This document shows positions 42,735 through 55,900 of a stretch of DNA of 64,000 nucleotides, piece by piece. Source of the stretch: Scolanthus callimorphus. Taxonomy: Eukaryota > Cnidaria > Anthozoa > Actiniaria > Edwardsiidae. The notes under the pieces were generated by a model, which was given only the letters and a program-made list of their open reading frames with translations, made no database searches and had not been told where the DNA came from. Each line of letters starts with the position of its first letter. Position 1 is the stretch's first letter. The translations under genes were made by a program, and so were the position numbers. Location: the NCBI GenBank assembly GCA_033964015.1, contig CM066912.1:19641073-19705072 (forward strand), in the 5' to 3' direction.

Positions 42735-42970
42735 AGTATTATGAATAAAACAGTGTGGCAAAAGCTGAAATTGTTTAGCTAGAGTATCAAATTAAAGTAA
42801 ATGAACGTGTTATTAGAGTCTTGTCTTGTCTTTTTGATTAACTCATTTTGAGTCAAAGTCAAGTTCCTTTGTTGTAAACTGGCCAGGATCGAAGGGTGCT
42901 ACGAACTTGTTCGCTGCTGTCTGGCAAAAAACAGCTGATTTCTTGATTTCTTGATGTTAGCCAATCGTTT
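42735..42970 (+). repeat. Dispersed repeat family L, copy 2
   Basis: Same block order as at 37,195-37,400. Confidence 0.65.
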
Positions 42971-43087
42971 TTGTTGCATCGCCACGCGTTGCAAACAAAT
43001 TCTAAAAAAATATTGCAATTGGGCATTCAAGCGTTCCCATCTCCTCAGAAAATCGCACCTGGTGCGAAATGTAAACTGGTTTGACTT

Positions 43088-43402
43088 TAGCCTGCTAGCA
43101 GGCGGTCTGTTCGCTGATCGGGCGCTCCACCTTGGAATTTTGAGGCGCGCGGTCCCGGGGACGAGCGCAAAAATCGGGCGAAGGGGAGGGGAGAGGAGGA
43201 GAGGAAGAGAAAAACTGCCTGCACGAAATTGCACGAAAACTCGTCATTCTCACATCCTCTCCTCGTCCCCCTCCCCTTCGCCCGATTTTTGCGCTCGTCC
43301 CCGGGACCGCGCGCCTCAAAATTCCAAGATGGCACCCGATCAGCGAACGGACAGGGTTTTCCGCGCTAAAAACACCCAGTAGTACCGCCTGCAAGCAGGC
43401 TA
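43088..43402. mobile_element. Fold-back MITE with perfect 9-bp target duplication
   Basis: The ends are TAGCCTGC...GCGGT and ACCGCCTGCAAGCAGGCTA. Long internal arms (GAGGCGCGCGGTCCCGGGGA and neighbours) pair. GTTTGACTT at 43,079-43,087 and 43,403-43,411. A MULE-like duplication length. Confidence 0.92.
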
Positions 43403-43494
43403 GTTTGACTTGAACGATGATGAAATCTAGTTTCCAACTAGTATGCATGGTTCATGATATACATGTTTTCAGGAGCAACGCCAATAATTGAAAT

Positions 43495-43684
43495 AGAGCA
43501 GATTTCGTATGACTGTGAAAAGTACCGCGGTGCGGCGCGGTACTGTCGCGGTGGCGGTAGGGAACCTGGCGTGCTGTAGATGGAATGAAATCGCCAATGA
43601 AATCGCATAGTCGCGGTACGGTCACGGTCGCGGCGCGGAACAACTTTGTGGCGGTACTTTTCACAGTCATACGAAATCTGCTCT
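43495..43684. mobile_element. MITE AGAGCAGATTTCGTATGACT, copy 1
   Basis: Perfect 34-bp TIRs starting AGAGCAGATTTCGTATGACT. The interior is rich in CGCGGTAC. A diverged copy lies at 48,180-48,336. Confidence 0.88.
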
Positions 43685-43710
43685 AGGACTGAGACATACA
43701 CACGGTTTAA

Positions 43711-44175
43711 CTATATCGTAAATGTTCGTTCGGAAATGGCTTCCAGACAATCAGCAGTCACAAACGGCATTTTTCCAACCTCGAACATCATCATCATCAT
43801 CATGTTTTCCCACTTGGCACATCTCTGGCCTTGGGGCGCTGCTGCCGCTGGAGAGTTGGAAATCTCTGATCCAACAGTTGCAAGATGGCTGTCTTCGTCA
43901 TCATGGCTCTCCTTCACTTGGGAGCAATCCACTCCAAGGATAGTTTCTAGCTTATTCCAGATTTTTTTAGGCGTTTCGATACTGAACAGTATTTGTTTTT
44001 GCAGAGCTGTATTTTGTAGCCGACACACATGTCCGATGTATTTTACATGTTGCCCGTAACAGAAAGTACGGATCGGTAGCGTTTGAGTCATCTCTCGGAG
44101 GCACTCGTTCGATATTTTATATCGCCAGTCTACATCCTCATCCTCCCCCCTTTGCCTGCTCTTTCTGAAATTCAA
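43711..44175 (-). pseudogene. LINE polymerase C-terminal fragment
   Basis: The minus-strand frame has RYKISNECLREMTQTLPI, HVKYIGHVCRLQNTALQKQI and KKIWNKLETILGVDCSQV. It resembles the extreme C-terminus of cnidarian non-LTR polymerases (YIxHVCR.xN..LxKQ block). An ATG-repeat (MMMMMM) and unrelated residues follow, so the true 3' end is unclear. Confidence 0.6.
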
Positions 44176-45403
44176 GCTACCAACAAGTGTGATTTGCTTG
44201 ATTTGCTAGAACGGACCTCTAACAGGTACCTATCCGAAAAAAAAGGGCAAGTTTTCGAATTTTACGCCCTAAAAGGTACTATTAACCTTCCATACTTGGT
44301 ATTCCTTCACAGTCACTTTATCAACCACACCCATTCCCGTTCCGTTGTTGAATCTAAAAATAATCTCGCTTCAGTTGCTGGGGGCGTATGCTACTATTTT
44401 ATTTACTTCCCGCTTCAGTTGTATCAAAACTAGTAATTTTCGTTACAATAGTTTCGTCTTAAAATTCTTCTACACTTAGTCGAAGAGCTAACTAATCAGA
44501 ACCGAGCACACATTGTCTTGCGATCATGTTTGCTGCAGATTACTTCGGCTTAACAAATAACGACTTCCATCGAACTTAATGCTGAACGTGTGCTGAAGTC
44601 CGGAAGTGTTCCAACCCAGTGTAAAGAATAATTAGAAGGGACACTTCAGAACAGAACGTTTCAGGAAGTCAGAGTCTACGGTATTCATTCAAAGTCAGTT
44701 GATCAAGATTTAGAAGAGACAATCGAACTTAAGAACAATAGATATAAAGTGAGGTTACCACATGCACGCAAAGGGAGTAGTGTGATAGATATCATCATCA
44801 GAAAAACATCAGAAAAAGTATAACAAAATGTTTCCTGACATGGAAACAACCACACCCATTCCCGTTCAGATAATCATGAGAGAGACCGGAGGGTCTGCTT
44901 AGGTGTTTACATCAGGAGCCTGATATCCAAAGTATTCAGTCATTCATGACGAATTATGGAGGTGAGTTATAGAGAAAGTAAAGAACAGTGATAGAGGAGA
45001 GGCTAGCAAGATAAACTGCATATCCCCCATCATGCGGTAATTAGGAAAGAGACAAGCAAGTTGCGAATCGTATTTAATGCGTCTGCAAGTTCCAGGGAGG
45101 CATATTTGATCTATGTGGAATCTTATCGCTCGCAGAACATTATTGACATTATTCCTCGCTTCCGTGCTAACCATGTTGTACATTCTACAGATACAGAGAA
45201 GGAGTTCTGATTTCTGTGACAGAAGAGCAGTGAACTTAACCAGAGTAATCATGGAAACTCATGGAAAACGATTAGCCAGGGGATTGGGTTCGTGAAAAAA
45301 GGGAAACGGTCTAAGAGCCTGTGTACATGTCAGCCGCCATTCTGACAACCAAGCAACATCAGAGTTTGAAAAAGCATCCATTTCCATCGGCTGATTTAGG
45401 GTA
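44176..45403. other. Gene-free stretch with a dispersed repeat
   Basis: 44,165-44,290 (CCAACAAGTGTGATTTGCT, ACAGGTACCTATC, GTTTTCGAATTTTACGCCCT) recurs at 60,530-60,620. CACACCCATTCCCGTTC occurs twice (44,327 and 44,849). No exon recognised. Confidence 0.5.
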
Positions 45404-45953
45404 CAGTCGAAGCTCTCTGTGCGACCGCTCTCGTATGCGACCAGCTCCCATAACGACCATTTTCCCGAAACCCCGTTTGAAATGTCACATAAACTCTGTT
45501 ATTTCAAGCTCTCGTAAGCGACCGCCTTATCGATGCGACCAGCTCCGTTAGCGACCACAATTTCAAATCACCAACATAGATTTTCTATTGTTTTTAAGCT
45601 CTCGTAAGCGACCACAGTACTTTTTGTCTTTAAAACATCAGTCATCACCTCATAAATATCTAAACTGATACAAGCTGCACCATTGAAATGCTATTTTCTA
45701 CATATTTTCTATGTACATATTTGCGGTTATATATTAATTAAAGTCGGGAAATAAATCAAACTATTTTAAGCATTAGTATCACATGATATTTTCTAGATTT
45801 ATTGTACTAAGCTCTCGTAAGCGACCAACACCTATTGTTCAAGTAGGAAGCCGCTTGGTGGTCGCTTACGCGAGCCGTTCTCGTAAGCGACCAGCTCCGT
45901 TAACGACCGCAATTTTCAGTTCCCGAGGTGGTCGCTTACGAGAGCTTCGACTG
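45404..45953. mobile_element. TA-flanked TIR element with GTAAGCGACC repeats
   Basis: TA|CAGTCGAAGCTCTC at the left and GAGAGCTTCGACTG|TA at the right. CTCGTAAGCGACC recurs about eight times near both ends in both orientations. TA duplication and CAGT ends suggest a Tc1/mariner or pogo-type non-autonomous element. Confidence 0.88.
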
Positions 45954-46066
45954 TATGTAGTGCGATATTTTCGGTTGAATAATAAAACTTTGTTTCTAAA
46001 TTTCTACACGTAATTCGTCTTCTAATACCATATGAAAACAATAACAAAGGAGTGGCTGACACGGGC

Positions 46067-47838
46067 TCTTAAGTGGGTCTCTGTAAAATGAAAACCGGAC
46101 CTCGGCGGACCGGACCTCCGCGGACCTCGCGGACCGGACCTCGGCGGACCGGATAATTTTTTTCTACATTCTTTCCAAAAAAAACATTTTACTGAAGAAG
46201 GCGGGTCACCTTTCCAGCCGCCTGTCCCGTTGCGTGACTCGCTCTCAAAACACAAACCGCAAGGGTGTAAGTGTAATGTTCTTCATTATTAACCTTTTTA
46301 ACATTATGGGGAAAATAACAATCAAAATAAATAGCAGAAAATGATATCCTTCCTCAGTCATTTTTTTTCTGACTACGGCGCTAGCATCGTAGACTTTAGG
46401 CCAGTTTCAAACGTCGATTCATTTGATAAAAAAAAACGTGGTTGCCCGGATACTGGGGGTAACACACGAACGGATACTGGTCACCCTACTATTGTGTATT
46501 GGACCTCCAGTTCTGTGAAAACCGCTAAAGCTATGAGCCATATATACTACTACAACATTCACAAATAAATGACTACAGCAATCAATGCAATCAATGCCAG
46601 TGAATCAAGGTTATCAGAATTAGTCGGATAATCAATTTTGCGTGGTCGGATACTGGGTCCCATATGAACACACACACACACACACAAAAAAAACAGATGA
46701 CTGTAGTGAAACCAATTGCAAAATGATTACACGCAAAATTACAAGAACTGGAAAATGACTACATGATTTCACGCAAAATTGAATAATAATTCAATTATGT
46801 AATTCCACACATCCGTATTAGTTAATTGCAACGTTTGGTATATATTGCTTCAATACTGACTGAGATGTGAATTTTCAAAACTTCGTATTCTGGCTTTATT
46901 TTTGTTTTCCACTGAGAAATGTATGGGAAAATACATCGAAACATCCAGCCTCGACGTATTTGCCCACACATTTCTTTGTAAAAAGTAAGCCAGAATTCAA
47001 AGTTTTGAAAATTCATATCTCAACCAGTTTTAAAGTAATTATTTTGAAACTTTGCAATTTTACGAATACTGGATTTCATTTTCTGATAACTATTAACTAT
47101 TATTATTCAATTTTGCGTGATAACGGCCTATAGGAGTAATTACAAAGTATAAATTGCGAATTACTCACGACAGTCATCTGAAATCTCCCTCTTAATGCTC
47201 TTATTCTTATTGACACAACATCAGTACAGCTTAATACATAACTCAGTTTAATTTCTTCAAAAACAAGTACAGGCTTTTATACCCAAATTTGCCATGAGTA
47301 AACTAAGATACTGCAGCAGTACGCAAAGCAAAGCAAAGTTACTTCAGTTACTGTTCTCACGGCGATCAACAATTGCCCAGGGTGAACTGACAGCTCGGAT
47401 TGTTTGTGCAAACCGGATGTTTTTTCTTGCTACAAACAGCCACTAGAAAGTTTAACTGTTCGCACGGCAATACCATTTTTCGCGAACTGACAGCTGAAAT
47501 TGCTAGTGTGGAGATAAGGAATCATTCACAGAAAATCATTCTCCCACAAAAAAGTACCGCTAATGCAAGAGCTGCAAAGGGTCTCGCTCTCCCGGTAATA
47601 GACGCTGGACGTGCGAGCGAGTCACGCAACGGGACATCACAGGCGGCTGGAAAGGTGACCCGTCTAACAGACAATACCTTCTTCAGTAAAACGAAAGATT
47701 TTTTTTTATGAAAGATGTCTTTTTTTTGAAAGAATGTAGGAACAAAAATTAAGGAAAAAAATGTATCCGGTCCGCCGAGGTCCAGTCCACGAGGTCCGCC
47801 GAGGTCCGGTCTGCATTTTAAAGAGACCCCTCTTAAGT
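46067..47838. mobile_element. TIR element with about 200-bp terminal repeats
   Basis: The left arm has CTTAAGTGGGTCTCT, repeated GGACCTCGGCGGACCGG, and CGGGTCACCTTTCCAGCCGC; the complement fills 47,590-47,838. A palindrome at 46,772-47,119 is nested inside. No transposase. Confidence 0.8.
46772..47119. mobile_element. Fold-back element nested in the 46 kb TIR element
   Basis: The outer arms are CACGCAAAATTGAATAATA and its complement. The inner arms are TGAGATGTGAATTTTCAAAA...GTATTCTGGCTT and complement. Confidence 0.8.
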
Positions 47839-48179
47839 AGTAGCTAGTAGTCACACACAGTCACAAAACAAAACATCATTGCTTGATTTTATAACACAGA
47901 TCCCGATCAGTAATTTTATTTTCATTCCATTTTAAATTGCGTTGATAATAATATTAAATAAAATAACGACACTTTAAAGTAATATAATAAATATTTCGTT
48001 AATTCATAATCATATTTTTTCATGTAATGAAACTTCATGTTTGTTTACTCTTGGAAAGTTACCCCATGACTTCGGGGTAGGACCCCAAAACGCAAACAAA
48101 GCGGTGGAATATACTTAAAAGTGCTTGAAAGCTTAACTTTGCCTTAGTGGTTTTCATAGTTCCCCTATTTTTACCAAAT

Positions 48180-48336
48180 AGAGCACATTTTCGTATGACT
48201 GTGAAAAAAGCACGGAACACGGTACGACCAAAGCACAACACGGTACCTCGCCTTCTCGTCAACACTCAATAACACCGTTGCGGCGCGGCACGAAAAGCGT
48301 CGTGACATTTTCAAGTCATACTTGAAAATCTGCTCT
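48180..48336. mobile_element. MITE AGAGCA, copy 2 (diverged)
   Basis: AGAGCACATTTTCGTATGAC at the left and TCATACTTGAAAATCTGCTC at the right; related to 43,495-43,684 but with an expanded right TIR. Confidence 0.75.
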
Positions 48337-48412
48337 GTTTAGCGTAGGCGCTGAAATTAGGTCTGCCAGAATAAAAGGCACACCGAATTTGCTGACAAAC
48401 TGGCTTTTGGCC

Positions 48413-48619
48413 CATTCTTGTACCCAAAGCTATGGAGGCTCTGGTGACAGCCACTGACGCATGCGGGAGATTTGATGAAGAGCCGTTGAGAGAAAGAACA
48501 TTATGCGCATGCCTAAACGTTTCAAATCAACCAATCAGCGAAGGTTCTGCCACCAGAGCCACCAATCCCCCCCCCCCGCCCGCGAGGTGACGGGTCGGGG
48601 AGGTGTAGGAACGAGAATG
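48413..48619. mobile_element. MULE-type MITE, older copy
   Basis: CATTCTTGTACCCAAAGC and GGAACGAGAATG are the ends. The flanks CTTTTGGCC / GCTTTGACC are only a poor match, suggesting an old insertion. The interior shares GAGCCGTTGAGAGAAAGA with 30,642 and 16,303. Confidence 0.8.
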
Positions 48620-48869
48620 GCTTTGACCTAAGATAACTTCCATACTAGGTGGATCGAAGCGTTGATCAATGTTCAACAATGATCAATGTAAACAACATCA
48701 TTACACTACATGAACAAATATGCTCTGGTAAGGCGATCAATAAAACGTTTATATCAACTAACTACCCCTTCACCAAGCAGTCTCCCAATTTATAATTACA
48801 TAGTGCAAGGTTACTCTCCTAGGTTTGCAAGCACTTTGCAAGTAAACATAAAAAGCAGGATAATACACC

Positions 48870-49037
48870 GGCAATTTCCGCAGAAACCCATCCATGGGAA
48901 AAGCTGAATTTCCCAAGGCACACCCATAGGAAGCGTTCGGAGTTCACAAGGATAGCCATGGGAACTCCAAGCACTTCACATTCTTCTAGCATGGGGAATT
49001 CCGTATTTCCCATGGATGGATTCTGCAGAAATTCCCT
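48870..49037. mobile_element. Fold-back family J, copy 2
   Basis: GGCAATTTCCGCAGAAACCC and its near-complement, as at 29,637-29,805. Confidence 0.75.
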
Positions 49038-49458
49038 GTTACAGACGAGCTCGCGATCTCAGTTAGATTATGGGTGATCAGGACAAGGTGGTAGTCTGTA
49101 TAGCAATGTTTCCAGAGGGTTTCAGAGGTCGGAGAAATGTGCGAGCGAATGCTTGGCGAATTGGCTCTCCAGCGTTTTTTTTAACGGATATCTGAACCCA
49201 CCCCCCTAAAAAAAATATCAAATATCCGAAAAAAAAGAATCACTGGAGAGCCTGCTAGGCCACGCGAGAAACACGACGAGCAAAAAAAAAAGGAGAAAGG
49301 AAGGAAGTTTCCTTTCCTGCTTCCTTTCTTCTCGTACCTCCCCTCCCTCTCTCCCCATTTTCTCCATTGCTTCAGATATTTCGAACGGCCAAATCCTAAA
49401 AATCTCGTAATTTCAGGCTTTTCTCAGACGCTGAAACCCAATTTGCTACTCAGAATAG

Positions 49459-49606
49459 ATGACAAATAATTCGGATTCGTAGGGTAAAAAATATCATTCC
49501 TGATAATTTGAAAAACAAACACCATGTATGATGATGACAAATAATTCGGATTCGTAGGGTAAAAAATATCATTCCTGATATTTTGAAAAACGTACACCAT
49601 GTATGC
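49459..49606. repeat. Two-unit direct tandem repeat, about 75 bp
   Basis: GATGACAAATAATTCGGATT through CACCATGTAT occurs twice in succession with three or four differences. Confidence 0.9.
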
Positions 49607-50399
49607 CAAGTATTATTGTTTACGGGATTATTTTGGTTTTCATTTTTTTGTTAGGGATTTTCTGGGTATACCAAAATTAACATTGGATCTTTGGGCTATA
49701 AATTTAACGTCTCATTCGCTCCTCTCCATCACTAAGTCAAGACTACCCCACCCCCTGGAATAACCTTTCTCCATGTTACCCTATGTAATGTGCAATTCCT
49801 CCGATAAAAAAACAGAACCAGAACAATCATAACTGAGCTGACACCTGTAGCTCTACATCCTCACAAACCCATGTTTTTGCTGTGTAACATTTCGTGAGAG
49901 AAAAGTCAGACAGAAAAAAACCTGTTTCCGAGGATGAAAACTCCAGTAGACCAAGCGGCGAGACTATTGACCAGACCCATGGAAATGAGTGGTTGTCCTG
50001 TCATAACCAGCACGTGCGCGTAAACAGTATCTGGACTCAGTACCTCCAAGAGCTCATCAACAGGAGCCTCCATCTACTCCACTAGGTCTAGCCATATGCA
50101 CAGGTGAAGAACAGTGTATTTTTAGACTGTGAATCTAAACGCTACTTTGAGAGTGAGAAAATTGGGTTCAACGTGCGGTGCGATGGTATCGCTTACTTAA
50201 GCCATCTTTATTTTAGTAAATATTTGAAACCACGAAAGCTAATTCTTGCGGGATTCAAATTTCCACAATCTAAAAATAAATTAATCTACTCCTGTGCTTC
50301 GGAAACTCATCAATAGGTGAGGGAGGCTCCTGATTATGGGTTCCTGGTATCTTTAATCACTCACTCTTGGCGTCGCGCCTTGTGGGCCAATCCCCTCTA
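49607..50399. other. Gene-free spacer
   Basis: No supported exon or repeat boundary. Confidence 0.4.
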
Positions 50400-50409
50400 C
50401 AGGCCATGC

Positions 50410-50627
50410 CAACCTCGTTCCCAGGGTCTTGTGGGTAATTTTCAAGATGGCGGTTGGTCGAGCACAAGACCCTGGGGGAGGCTGCGTCACATGACCACTG
50501 TTTGAAAATATGGGAACAAGGCCCTCCTTTGTTTCGAAACGGTAATGTGACTCAGGCTCCCCCAGGGTCTTCTCCCAAGCTAACCACCATTTTGAAAACG
50601 ACCGAGAAGACCATGGGGACGAGGCTG
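50410..50627. mobile_element. MITE CAACCTCG with 10-bp target duplication
   Basis: The ends are CAACCTCGTTCCCAGGGTCT and the complement of CAGCCTCGTCCCCATGGTCT. CAGGCCATGC / CAGGTCATGC flank it with one mismatch. ATGGCGGTTGG and ACCACCATTTTG blocks pair inside. Confidence 0.85.
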
Positions 50628-51345
50628 CAGGTCATGCAATTTGCAAGTTTCATGACACTGTCAGCGCACACATCCCGTTTTTTTTTCGAGACTGCTACGG
50701 CGCCCGTGGCTTGGCTCCCATAGACTCCACACCACGGCCACAGTAATAAAATGGTACGAGACTCCTCTGACAGGTTCCCCTGCTGAGCAGTGACACGCTA
50801 GTCCAAGTCGCTCTAGGTGATCTTGTCACAAAGATCTAGGGAGGGCATTGTCCAGGATTATATTTGGGACGAGGCCTTGCCAGTTGTCAATCGCCGCACA
50901 TTATGTTTCTTTACGTGATACTTTTTTGTGTCAAATTTGCAGCTTGGAAACGTGCCACATGTTCACTATGGTTCCGACAAAACGCAAGCCTCTCTCTTCT
51001 CGTCTTCCATAAAGATGGAGGTTGGCGTGGCCTGCTTCTTTAGCCGAACACCCTAGTACGTGTTCGAAATATAGCTATATCACGTGAGCAATTCTTTAGC
51101 AAGCCATTGGCTAATTCAGGGGTCACGTGATGTGTTAAAACTGAAGTTGTGTATGGTGATGTAGATTGGAACACATCTCATGTTGTTGGTGAATGCCGTT
51201 TGATGGCCCACACCATGTGACCTATCCAGATGCCGTTTATTGGTGAATTCCAAGATCACGTGCCACGTTCAGCGCAAAGCCCAGTCACTGCACCTGCAGA
51301 TGCAATTCCTCCTAGCTACACAGGGAACCCACGATAAGGGCAGAC

Positions 51346-51364
51346 TCAATACCATGGGGTTCCC
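51346..51364 (-). CDS. PhoD-like gene, tentative last exon
   Basis: After AAGTGTCTCAG the required phase gives R-G-T-P-W-Y and TGA. An AATAAA on the minus strand lies at 51,236-51,241, about 105 bp further. Too short to be sure. Confidence 0.3.
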
Positions 51365-52947
51365 CTGAGACACTTTCTTCTGTTTTGTTGTTTTACTCAC
51401 TTTTGACCTTGCCGTTGATTGGATGGATTTTGTCACGTGACTGCACACTAATGCCAAGTGTGGGTAACAAAATGTTTATAATAACTACCCTCAGGAGCTT
51501 GATGGTAACTCTGTGGAGAGTAACACAAGAACAGTCAACGACCCTCTTTGTTTGTTAACTTTCACTGTTTTGTCCGTTCAGAGAATTTGTCACGCAATCC
51601 CTTATTTGATATCATGGTAATGCCAGAGTGCCGTTTTCTATGGGTCATATTAGTCAGCGCTTCGCACTGGTTAAGGGACCGGTCATTACTAAAGTCGGAG
51701 GTGTTGTGGGGGGGGGGGGGGGGGGGGGGGGGGGGGTAGTGGTGGAGGAAAAAAGGTCAACGCAAAGAAAATTTCGACCTTTGAAAGCGTTCAGATTTTT
51801 CTGTTACAATTTAGGGTAAAATAGGGGTTTCAGAGGTTCTTGGACCGACCCCTTTAACTATCTATTGTACCCATAGAAAACTCAAAGTCGTAGTTAAGTG
51901 TTAATTATATAATATCAACTTACCTTAATACTAATAACACTATGATGGCAACTAGTAGATAAAGTGCACCAAAAAACCCGAGTCTGGTGATGGCGGGAGC
52001 TTGATCAGCGACTGGTGGGCATCGAGGTGCCGTACGATGCTGGGGAAAGAAAAATAGCACAAACAGCTGTAGTGCTATTCTTGAGACAGGGTCCAGAAGG
52101 GGGGGTCCCAATCCCATTTCCCAGTGTAAATTTTCGCCATATCCCAGTCCCAATCACCGAATCCCAGTCCCAGTAACGTTTTTTCCAGAAATCTCAGTCA
52201 GACGTTTGAAAATCCCAGTGATAAAGAGTGTTGTGTAAACTGTTCTAGAGTGGTTTCAATTAATCCGTGAAACAGATAGTAGCGTATACACACCATTACG
52301 CTCTACCTCAATTGTTCTGTTTTAATGTGCTGCCTTGACTATCACTCTTTGTAGTTCCAATGTGTTTTATGGATTTATTGAAATCACTCTAATACAAGCA
52401 AAAGTTTGTAAATCATGAATTCTCTTAAACGCATGTGGCTATCAGTATCTTTGTTTCAGTCATCCTGTTCTGAGCGGTGCTAACTGCGGAGTCCACAGAT
52501 CCACAGTGGTTTTACTGCTAATAGTAACGTATGACTCTGACTTTTTAAATATGTTTATAGTGGAGCCCTTCTCAAAGTCTACGAGTCTTTGAATGACCCG
52601 AACAATAAGCGATATTGATCACTTTTGACAAACATTATCATGTCAACCGTGCTAAGACAAAATTTGAGCTTTTTTCTGGCTTCCAGGTTCTATGTGGTTA
52701 ATCGATCTCCAAAGCGAGGTCTGCAAACCCACGTGTCTTGCTCGATTCTTCTATCCCTGCCTTCTTGCAGATTATTTTCCCCAGTTCCCACGTACAAGTC
52801 AAAGGGACTTCCCTTGCAATTTTCCGTCCAATTTGCTACCACCTAGGGGTAAAAGTATCTGTTGACCACACACAATTTGCTTTCCCTTTTGGGGTTAAAA
52901 TCAATTTTCCCGACGAGCCCCCCATCTATTTTTATCAAGGGTTCTTT

Positions 52948-52978
<31 letters not shown>

Positions 52979-55900
52979 ATCCGAGGTTTCAGCCAAAGCC
53001 GCCGATATTGGAAGAGTCATATGAGATGGATTAATGTGTGAGACTGGTAACCAAACAAGAAACCGCTGTACAGTTAATTCTTTTTGTCGTTTTAACTGTT
53101 TTATGTCTTTTTCACATGTTTACGTACACTGATTTATCCTGACAATTATTTTAAAACGACGTTTTTTTATGGTTTTACAAGGAAAAGGGAAAAAATATAG
53201 AATCCCATTCCCAGTTTATTGGACATTAATTACCAGTCCCAGTGGTCAAATCCCAGTCCCAGTGACTCCAATCCCATTTTTCCAGCCTAAAATAAGGCCA
53301 ATCCGAGCTCCCATTTTACCCCTTCTGGACCCTGTTGAGAGGGTGGGGGTGTGCGAGGGAGCTGTTTTTGTGAAAAAAAAAAGAACACAGTAGACTATTG
53401 TGACGTCGCATTCAACTTCTAATATTTTACGGTATTGGTGGCTGAAAACGCAGGTGCAAAATTTAACAGCAAAAAAACCTTTACGCAAAGTCATACTCTA
53501 GAACAAGTTTCGCATACCACTTCAAGCTGATCCAAAGTAATCACTTGCTGAATGTGGGCTCCCTGTGGTCCACGGACCTCAAGTGTAACCTGGACCTGGA
53601 AATCAATCAAATGAAACAGTTCGCGATAGATAAAAAAGAAACAAGAAATTTATCAAAAGAAATGGAACGAACAAAGGGTGTATTTGGATACAGCAAGGTA
53701 TCTCGAAATCAGAAGAGACGGTAGAGTTTGAAAAAGATGGAAGGGGGTGGGGGAGGTTGGGTGGTAGGTCACCATTACAACTTTATTGAAGACTGTCTTT
53801 CGCAATCGTGTTAATTTCTGTTTACCCGTACACATTTTTTTGCATTTGCAAGCAATTTTTTCCTTGATTCGTATTATCATGCTGAGCGTTAATTTCCTAT
53901 AATAAGGCATTCCAACAAATCTCTGATACTCACAGGAGTGGTGCTCCAATTTATTTTAACTATTCCATAATTGATCTCTGTTACGACATTGTGGGTACGT
54001 ACTGATGACACACCCACTTTTCTGCAAAAATGGAAATAGACAAGATGCCGCATCATTTATCATTGTTCAATTCCCCTGCTAGCAGAGGAATAGCAGAGGT
54101 TTCTTTTCTCTGCATTTCGATAGTTACTCAGATCCGGTCCACACTACACCGTTTTCAAACGAAAACGGATACTTTTTGCTCCGGAGATACGGCTATCGTC
54201 CACACTACAACGCCGAAAACGATCACCGAAAACGGCGTAAACAATTATTGGTGTGCTACCATTCCTTTGGGAATAAAATAACAAAAGCGCGGCGGCCATG
54301 TTGGATGAAAGAACAAAGAGAGCAAATGAACTTTGCGGCCGTGACGTCACATGTACACCAAGAATACGAAAACGATAAGTGTGGCCGCAAATCTTTTTCA
54401 AAACGGAGCAAAAAGTATCCGTTTTCGTTTGAAAACGGTGTAGTGTGGACGGGGTCTCAGTCAGCGAAATGCATAGAAAAGAGGCCTCTACTAGCAGGGA
54501 ATTGTTCAATTCTCAACTAGCAACCAAAAGTGACCAAGTGTGATTTCTAGAATCTCAAATACAAAAGGATAAAACTTACGTTAACAACCAGTGGCAAAAC
54601 TCTTTAGAAATGAATGAGACACAAACTGACGTCATGCCACTTGATGTCACTTCATACAGTGGGTACCCTGTGGAATAAGGAATGAAACATGTATGTTGGG
54701 TAGCCTGTGGTAATGTCCATGAGTATTGGTCTTGGGTAGCCTGTGTGCTGTTATTCATACCTGTGCTGCTACTGTTGAGGCACTGGAACTCCCCAAAGTG
54801 AACGTCACCACTCAGCAAAAATGTCTGCAAGGATCAATGAAATATCGGTATTATGTAGCCCGTGCACTGCCCCACTCCCTCCATACAAAATTAGGAAGGG
54901 AGACATCTGTACTTTGCTTTCTGTTGTTAGGAGAGGCCTACTCTGGGACCTAATCTCCCAGCTCCTAATTGGCACAATTTTTTCTTATCTCGCCTTATCT
55001 CGCTTTATGTTGCCTTATCTCGCCTTTCAATTGGATCATTTTCCGCTTATCTTGCCTTATCTCGCATTAACTCTCATAAACTCGCAGTGAGATAAGGTCC
55101 CAGAGTAGGCCTTGTTCGGGCCGTGCATTGTCTTGAATCATTTCAAGTAAGAAAAAAATCAAATGAACTGGAGAAAATAATCCCCTTTAACGATGCCTTA
55201 CTCTAGGAGTTCTTTGAAGCATCCATATTAACCGGTCATAACTCTCAGGGCATGTCAGCCATTTGTCCGTCATAGTTAGATCAGAGAGCACTTGTATGCC
55301 ACTGCCAATCAAAGTTACTGTTGCTGGGTTACTAAGCTGCTCCTCAAGCCACGCCCACTGCTTGTCACCAAGGATGTCACAATCTGCCCCACGCCTGAGG
55401 TGGGACCTGGTGTCTAGCAGGATTATCTGCCAATAAATGAATGCAATAATCATTTTCTTATTACTATGCTGTATAACAGTACCGCCCGTGTCAGCCACTC
55501 CTTTGTTGTTGTTTTCGTTCGATTTTAGAAGACGAATTACATGTAGAAATCTTTAAATCAACATTTTTTAAAATGTTGCCACAAAGTTTTAGTCCAGGCA
55601 TTCTACGACAAAAATGGGCCTGACCTGGAACTAATTCCCACACAAGAAATTTCAACTGTTTTTGGTTCTTTGATCACCTCTTAATAACATATGAAAAGTC
55701 CCAGGAAATCCCGCCACGGCAACATTCCGAAAAACAGGATTTATTTGAGGCAGTCGAGAAAGCGATTTGTAGCCGCATGGAAACGAGGCTGGTATAATAA
55801 ATCAACATCGCGGCTCGAAAAGACGATAGTAAAATGCACAAAACTAACTTATCGACATTGAAAATATTTTAATTATTTTTCAGTGCTAAAATCCCACATA

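Noticed and set aside
43711..43800. Run of Met codons as a protein feature
   Set aside because: It is an ATG/CAT trinucleotide repeat at the broken end of a LINE fragment, not a conserved domain.
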